From Candidatus Caldatribacterium sp. (GTDB lineage: Bacteria; Atribacterota; Atribacteria; Atribacterales; Caldatribacteriaceae), in contig JANXBI010000018.1 in assembly GCA_025060675.1 (NCBI GenBank), forward strand, positions 62,001 through 126,000: DNA of 64,000 nucleotides. Direction: 5' to 3'. A program made the position numbers and the translations under genes. Shown here one piece after another: positions 59,782 through 64,000 of this stretch; positions within the stretch are counted from its first letter, which is position 1, and each line of letters starts with the position of its first letter. The notes below the pieces were generated by a model, which did not search any database, was not told where the DNA came from, and was given only the letters and a program-made list of their open reading frames with translations.

Positions 59782-61172
59782 GTAGCACCGTTGTAGCAAG
59801 GGGAGGCAACCTTCCCCGCCGGTTGCACTTTATCGGCATCGGTGGGACTGGTATGAGTGGTCTTGCGCTTCTTGCCCATGAGTGGGGGTATACGGTAAGT
59901 GGATCGGATCTCGTGGAGAACGAAGCGACAAGAAGGCTTCGTGCTCGAGGCATACAGGTGTACATAGGACACCACGAAGAACATGTTACCGGTGCTGAGG
60001 CTGTGGTGGTTTCCTCTGCTATTCCGCCTGCTAATGAAGAGCTCGTGATGGCGCGGAACTTGGGAATCCCTATCCTGCACCGGGGTGATGTTCTGGCTTT
60101 TCTCTTTAACCCCAAAAAGGGTATCGCTGTTGCTGGAACCCATGGGAAGACAACCACTACCTCTATGATTGCTCTTCTTCTTGAGGTTGCGGGGTGGAAT
60201 CCTACAGTGCTTGTTGGAGGAGAGCTTGAGGATATTGGAGGCAATGCGAAGGCAGGGAAAGGGGAGTTCTTCGTTACCGAAACTGATGAGAGCGATGGTT
60301 CGTTCCTCAAGCTCCACCCCTTTTGCGCTGTGGTGACGAATATCGATGACGATCACTTGGAGTTTTATGGGAGTATGGAAGCGGAGAAAGAGGCTTTCGC
60401 GTTGTTCCTCTGGAATGTTCAAAAGGATGGTTTCCGGGTGGTTTGCGGAGACCATCCGAATGTTTGGGATCTCGTGAAGCGTTGTGCTTTCCCGCGCCTT
60501 GTAACGTATGGGGTGGAAAATCAGACTACTGAGTATGCAGCGCGAGTCCTTGTTCGTGGGGAAGGAGGATCTTCCTTTGAGGTTTTTCATAGAGGAAAAG
60601 CGGTGGCTACGTTTTCGATTCGTGTTCCTGGCGATCACAACGTGAGCAACGCTTTGGCGTGCATTGCTGTAGGGATGGAGCTTGGTGTCCCCATCGAGAA
60701 GATTGCCGAAGCTTTAATGCTTTTTCGTGGGGTAAGGCGACGGTTCGAAAAGATTGGGGAGGTCTCTGGCGCTTCAGTCATCGACGACTATGCTCATCAC
60801 CCAACGGAGATGCGAGCAGTCCTTAAGACGGCTCGGGAGCGGACTTTGGGGAAAATTGTCGTTGTTTTTCAGCCCCATCGCTATACCCGTACAAAGAGGT
60901 TGTATCAGGATATGGCACAGGCCCTGCTCCTTGCAGATTATGTAATCCTCCTTCCAATTTACTCCGCGGGTGAAGAGGTCATTCCGGGGGTTTCTGCGGA
61001 ACTCATCTTCTGGGAACTTGCCAAAGTAGGTTTCTGCAACGTCATCTACGCCACGACGTTTGAGGAAGCGGCAAAGAGGTGTCTTGGGGTACTTGAGGAA
61101 GGGGATGTACTCATCACCATGGGTGCAGGAGACGTATGGAAGGTTGGGGCGTTGCTTACCAAGAAGCAGTAG
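59778..61172 (+). CDS. murC: UDP-MurNAc:L-alanine ligase
   Basis: 464 residues from TTG 59778, overlapping the murG stop (TTGA) and preceded by GGGGAGG. HFIGIGGTGMSGLALL opens the Rossmann domain; the P-loop is GTHGKTTTTS, followed by TETDESDGSFLKL, VTNIDDDHLEFY and DDYAHHPTEM. It adds the first amino acid of the stem peptide. Its 3' end overlaps murB by 37 nt. Confidence 0.96.
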   Translation: MSSTVVARGGNLPRRLHFIGIGGTGMSGLALLAHEWGYTVSGSDLVENEATRRLRARGIQVYIGHHEEHVTGAEAVVVSSAIPPANEELVMARNLGIPILHRGDVLAFLFNPKKGIAVAGTHGKTTTTSMIALLLEVAGWNPTVLVGGELEDIGGNAKAGKGEFFVTETDESDGSFLKLHPFCAVVTNIDDDHLEFYGSMEAEKEAFALFLWNVQKDGFRVVCGDHPNVWDLVKRCAFPRLVTYGVENQTTEYAARVLVRGEGGSSFEVFHRGKAVATFSIRVPGDHNVSNALACIAVGMELGVPIEKIAEALMLFRGVRRRFEKIGEVSGASVIDDYAHHPTEMRAVLKTARERTLGKIVVVFQPHRYTRTKRLYQDMAQALLLADYVILLPIYSAGEEVIPGVSAELIFWELAKVGFCNVIYATTFEEAAKRCLGVLEEGDVLITMGAGDVWKVGALLTKKQ

Positions 61173-62062
61173 AAGAGCTTTTTAGCGCTCTTTCCAGAGT
61201 GCGCTGGTTCAGAGATCCAGAGCTTTCGCTTTTGACGACCTGGCGTATCGGAGGAAGAGCTCTTGCTCTTGTTGAAGTTGCTAATGAGGACGAGTTGGTT
61301 TTTGTCCTCTCGCAATGTGACCGTCTTGGTATTCCCTGGCGTGTTCTTGGGCGAGGGTCAAATGTTCTCGTGAGTGATCGTGGTTTTCCTGGGGTGATCG
61401 TTCGCCTTGTAGGCTCTCTTGCTGAATGTCGTCTTCTTCCTGAGAATCGGGTGGAAGCTGGGGGTGGAGTGACACTCAACCACCTCGTTTCCTTTGCTAT
61501 GCGTAATGGTTTAGGAGGATGCGAGTTCCTTGTAGGAATACCTGGTACTGTTGGAGGGGCGGTGGTGCTTAACGCGGGCTGCTTTGGAGGAGAAATAGAA
61601 CAGTTTGTGGAGGAAGTTTTGGTTCGGGAAAAAAGTGGAGGGCTCCGATGGAAAAAGAGGAGTGAACTCTTTTTTTCCTATCGGAAATCGAGCTTGAAGG
61701 AAGAGTCGGCGGTGGTATTGCGAGTTGTGTTTCGACTCTTCCCTGAAGATCCACAGCGGGCGGCTGAGAAAATCCATCATTTTTCGGTTTTGCGGAAGAA
61801 CTCTCAGCCCCTTGAGTTTCCTTCGGCAGGAAGCGTTTTTCGCAACCCTCCAGGGGGATACGCGGCGCGCCTCATTGAACAAGTGGGATGTAAAGGGCTG
61901 CGCCTTGGTCAGGCACAGGTCTCTCCGAAACATTCCAATTTCATCGTGAATCTTGGAGGAGCGCGAGCGTGGGAAGTGGAGTACCTTATGGAGTGGATTC
62001 GGAGAGAAGTTTACCGTCAAACAGGTATATGGCTTGAGAACGAAGTGGAGCTGTGGCGATGA
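61136..62062 (+). CDS. murB: UDP-N-acetylenolpyruvoylglucosamine reductase
   Basis: 308 residues of the FAD-linked MurB family. TTWRIGGRA and LGRGSNVLVSD bind FAD and phosphate; the catalytic residues are in YRKSS, SAGSVFRNP (Ser proton donor) and the terminal ENEVELW (Glu). It reduces the MurA product to UDP-MurNAc. The single Tyr-loop layout (type II-like insertion state) was not analysed further. ATG 61136 lies within murC. Confidence 0.95.
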   Translation: MEGWGVAYQEAVEELFSALSRVRWFRDPELSLLTTWRIGGRALALVEVANEDELVFVLSQCDRLGIPWRVLGRGSNVLVSDRGFPGVIVRLVGSLAECRLLPENRVEAGGGVTLNHLVSFAMRNGLGGCEFLVGIPGTVGGAVVLNAGCFGGEIEQFVEEVLVREKSGGLRWKKRSELFFSYRKSSLKEESAVVLRVVFRLFPEDPQRAAEKIHHFSVLRKNSQPLEFPSAGSVFRNPPGGYAARLIEQVGCKGLRLGQAQVSPKHSNFIVNLGGARAWEVEYLMEWIRREVYRQTGIWLENEVELWR

Positions 62063-62777
62063 TGCAAAGGAGTGTGCCTGCTTTCTTTGAAATCTTTTTT
62101 TTTACCTCCTTGTAGGTTTTGCATCTTTTGGCGTTTTTACATTCCTCTTTCACGGTCCCCTCTTTCGGGTGACTACTATTGAAGTCACCGGCTGTCAGTC
62201 GCTTCGTCCAGAGTATGTTCGCGACATTCTTGGTGTTCAGGAAGGAACGATTACTTTGTTTGCTGTTCGGAGCTGGGAACTCGAACACCGCCTTGAGCGC
62301 ATTCCCCAGGTGAAAGAGGCTCGCGTTGAGAAGGTTTTCCCTCACACGCTTCGTATCGTTGTCGTTGAGCGAAAACCAGAGATTCGTGTTGAAGGGAAAG
62401 GCGAGCCTTTTTGCCTTGATCGGGATGGGGTTAAGGTGCCGTGTTCGCTTGCTTCTTCGGACGATCTCGTTCGTGTTTTCCTTCGTTCCCAGGAGGGGGG
62501 GATACTCTCTGAAGTCCTTGATCTTGTTGCGGTTTGGGAGAAGGAATTCGATTTCCCCCTTGTCGAGGTTGAGGCCTTCAACGAGCGATTGTTTATTTTG
62601 AAGCTCCAAAATGGTATAGTTATAAAGTGTGAAGGAGCTTCTAACTTGCGAAAAAAGGCGGTGCTTCTTAAATCGTACCTGAGGGATGTTCGGATAAAAT
62701 CTCTGAAGGTGCGTGGATTTGATTTGCGTCCGGGAGAGGATATGGTTATTGCTCCGGGTGAAGGTGAGGGTTTTTGA
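62059..62777 (+). CDS. ftsQ: Cell division protein FtsQ/DivIB, needs a -1 shift at a T9 run
   Basis: The POTRA domain (VTTIEVTGCQSL, IPQVKEARVEKVFPHTLRIVVVERKP) is in one frame from 62091 to the stop at 62775-62777, and the membrane helix (FYLLVGFASFGVFTFLF) lies directly before it in the same frame. But that frame has a TGA at 62088 and no start codon before GTG 62169, which would delete the helix. The natural start, ATGATG at 62059 overlapping the murB stop, is in the other frame and reads MMQRSVPAFFEIFF into T9 (62095-62103), then stops at 62113. A -1 shift or one extra T joins both into 239 residues with normal FtsQ topology. Confidence 0.85.
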
Positions 62778-64000
62778 GGGGTTGGTCGCAAGTCCAAAGG
62801 GGTCCTCTTCTTGTGGGGGCTGTGGACGTTGGGACAAGTAAAATCTGTACCCTTATCGGGAAAAAACATGGTGCGGCAATTGAAATCCTTGGGGTTGGTC
62901 TCAGCAGTTCTTCAGGCATTCGGAAAGGCCGAATTGTCGATATTGGAAAAGTTGCGCAGGCTCTTCGAGATTCTTTTTTTGCAGCACTTGAGGTTGCCCA
63001 AGTTCTCCCAAATGTTGTGTACGCCGGTATAGCTGGTGATGGAGTGACCTCGTGCAACCTCGAAGGCGAACTCTTCCTCGGGAGGGGAGGACGGGAGATT
63101 ACTGAAAGGGATGCGGAAAGTGCTATTGAAAGCACGAAAACAAAGGTGGATCTGCGGTCACAGAAGATTCTCCATCTTTTCCCTCAGGAGTTCATCGTTG
63201 ATGAGCAGAAAGGCGTAGCGGATCCAGTGGGCATGGTAGCAACGCAGCTTCGCGTTCGAACGCATCTTGTTCTTGCTCAGGAGAATCATCTCCATAATTT
63301 CGTGAAGAGTTTTCAACAAGCAGGGATTGATATCACAGGAGTTGCTTTTCAGCCGCTTGCTTCTGCATTGGCTGTGCTCTCACCTACTGAAAAGGAAATT
63401 GGTGTTGCCTTGGTGGATATTGGGGGAGGAACAACTGATGTTACGGTATTTTATGGAGGAAGTCCGCGCTTTTCCAAGGTCATTCCAGTGGGGGGTGAAC
63501 ACATTACCCTTGACCTTGCTGTGGGCCTGCGGACGTCTCGAGATGAAGCAGAGCGTGTCAAGGTGAATTACGGGTGTGCTTTCAGCCGACACATTCCCGA
63601 GGACGAAACCGTCGAAGTACGGGATCTGGGGGGGAATGCTCTTCAGACGGTACGTCGAAAGTATGCCTGTGAGATTATAGAGGCGCGGATTCGGGAGATT
63701 TTTGCGCTTCTTGCCCGAGAACTTCGAGCCTCAGGCTGGGGAAAATTCCTCCAGGGAGGTGTTGTACTCACCGGAGGAACAGCTCTTCTTGATGGTATTG
63801 TGGAATTTGCCGCGTCCTTCTTAAAGGTACCCGTGAGACTTGGACATCCTGAGAACACAGGTTATACTGGCATGGTACAAACGATAGCCAATCCTATGTT
63901 TTCTACCGCTTGTGGGCTTTTACAGTTTGCCGTTTTTGAGGCGACCTCGAAAAGACGCCCCGGTTTTCTTGATGGTTTCCACCGAACGAGGTCGTGGTTT
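62774..64000 (+). CDS. ftsA: Cell division protein FtsA, partial at the window end
   Basis: At least 409 residues, open to the last base. The actin-fold ATP site is visible: phosphate-1 VGAVDVGTSKICTLIG, phosphate-2 LVDIGGGTTDVTV and adenosine motif VLTGGTALLDGI, with the FtsA-specific 1C domain between them. FtsA anchors FtsZ to the membrane; the C-terminal amphipathic helix and ftsZ lie outside the window. The start is TTG 62774, overlapping the ftsQ stop, with AAGGTGAGGG upstream; GTG 62813 would be a short alternative. Confidence 0.93.
   Translation, partial: MRGWSQVQRGPLLVGAVDVGTSKICTLIGKKHGAAIEILGVGLSSSSGIRKGRIVDIGKVAQALRDSFFAALEVAQVLPNVVYAGIAGDGVTSCNLEGELFLGRGGREITERDAESAIESTKTKVDLRSQKILHLFPQEFIVDEQKGVADPVGMVATQLRVRTHLVLAQENHLHNFVKSFQQAGIDITGVAFQPLASALAVLSPTEKEIGVALVDIGGGTTDVTVFYGGSPRFSKVIPVGGEHITLDLAVGLRTSRDEAERVKVNYGCAFSRHIPEDETVEVRDLGGNALQTVRRKYACEIIEARIREIFALLARELRASGWGKFLQGGVVLTGGTALLDGIVEFAASFLKVPVRLGHPENTGYTGMVQTIANPMFSTACGLLQFAVFEATSKRRPGFLDGFHRTRSWF

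Overview
The window is a gene-dense stretch of one bacterial chromosome: about 65 genes in 64 kb, mostly on the + strand, with many stop/start overlaps (ATGA, GTGA, TTGA). I see no insertion sequence, prophage, CRISPR array, tRNA or rRNA. The gene content points to a diderm: lipid A genes lpxD-C-A-I-B, an MsbA-type exporter, BamA, Skp and TamB, plus a peptidoglycan pathway whose MurE looks meso-DAP type. Frequent GTG/TTG starts, a two-domain protein disulfide oxidoreductase, rubrerythrin and a [FeFe]-hydrogenase-like protein suggest a thermophilic anaerobe. My best guess is Atribacterota (Caldatribacterium-like) or a relative; this is inference and needs a phylogeny.

Layout. (1) 1-16.5 kb: end of murA, mreB, then an outer-membrane block (S55 peptidase-like protein, tamB, bamA, skp, lpxD, lpxC, lpxA, lpxI, lpxB, an lpxB paralogue, msbA). 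(2) 16.4-20.2 kb: DUF4416 on the minus strand, then rubrerythrin, a PfpI-peroxiredoxin fusion, a disulfide oxidoreductase and a zinc dehydrogenase. (3) 20.2-25.4 kb: a TPP riboswitch with terminator, then a thiamin salvage operon thiW-cytX-thiM-thiE-thiL-thiD. (4) 25.4-29.9 kb: DUF72, OsmC, a lipoprotein, remains of a UroD-family gene, VanW and a SurA-like foldase. (5) 30-35.5 kb: fabZ-fabH-fabF-plsY-trx-polysaccharide deacetylase-Clp1/Grc3-like kinase, with a TM1266-like gene convergent to it. (6) 35.6-39.0 kb: manC, a Sua5-type tsaC, an SDR epimerase, a DUF296 protein. (7) 39.3-45.7 kb: tig-clpP-clpX-valS-SPOR protein behind a consensus promoter. (8) 45.7-49.0 kb: DRTGG, histidine-kinase-type ATPase, [FeFe]-hydrogenase-like protein, DRTGG, PHP. 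(9) 49.0-64.0 kb: a complete dcw cluster mraZ-rsmH-ftsL-ftsI-murE-murF-mraY-murD-ftsW-murG-murC-murB-ftsQ-ftsA, with ftsA running off the end.

How they work together: most of the window is envelope construction (peptidoglycan precursors, division, lipid A, outer-membrane proteins, acyl chains), interleaved with protein quality control, thiol/redox defence and vitamin B1 salvage. The most notable observations are: ftsQ, whose membrane anchor can only be read if a -1 frameshift or slippage occurs on a run of nine T; an lpxB paralogue with no usable start codon for its conserved N-terminus; a PfpI-peroxiredoxin fusion that has lost both catalytic cysteines; a putative redox-sensing hydrogenase-like module; and four pentamers at exact 10-bp spacing in front of mraZ that look like its operator.
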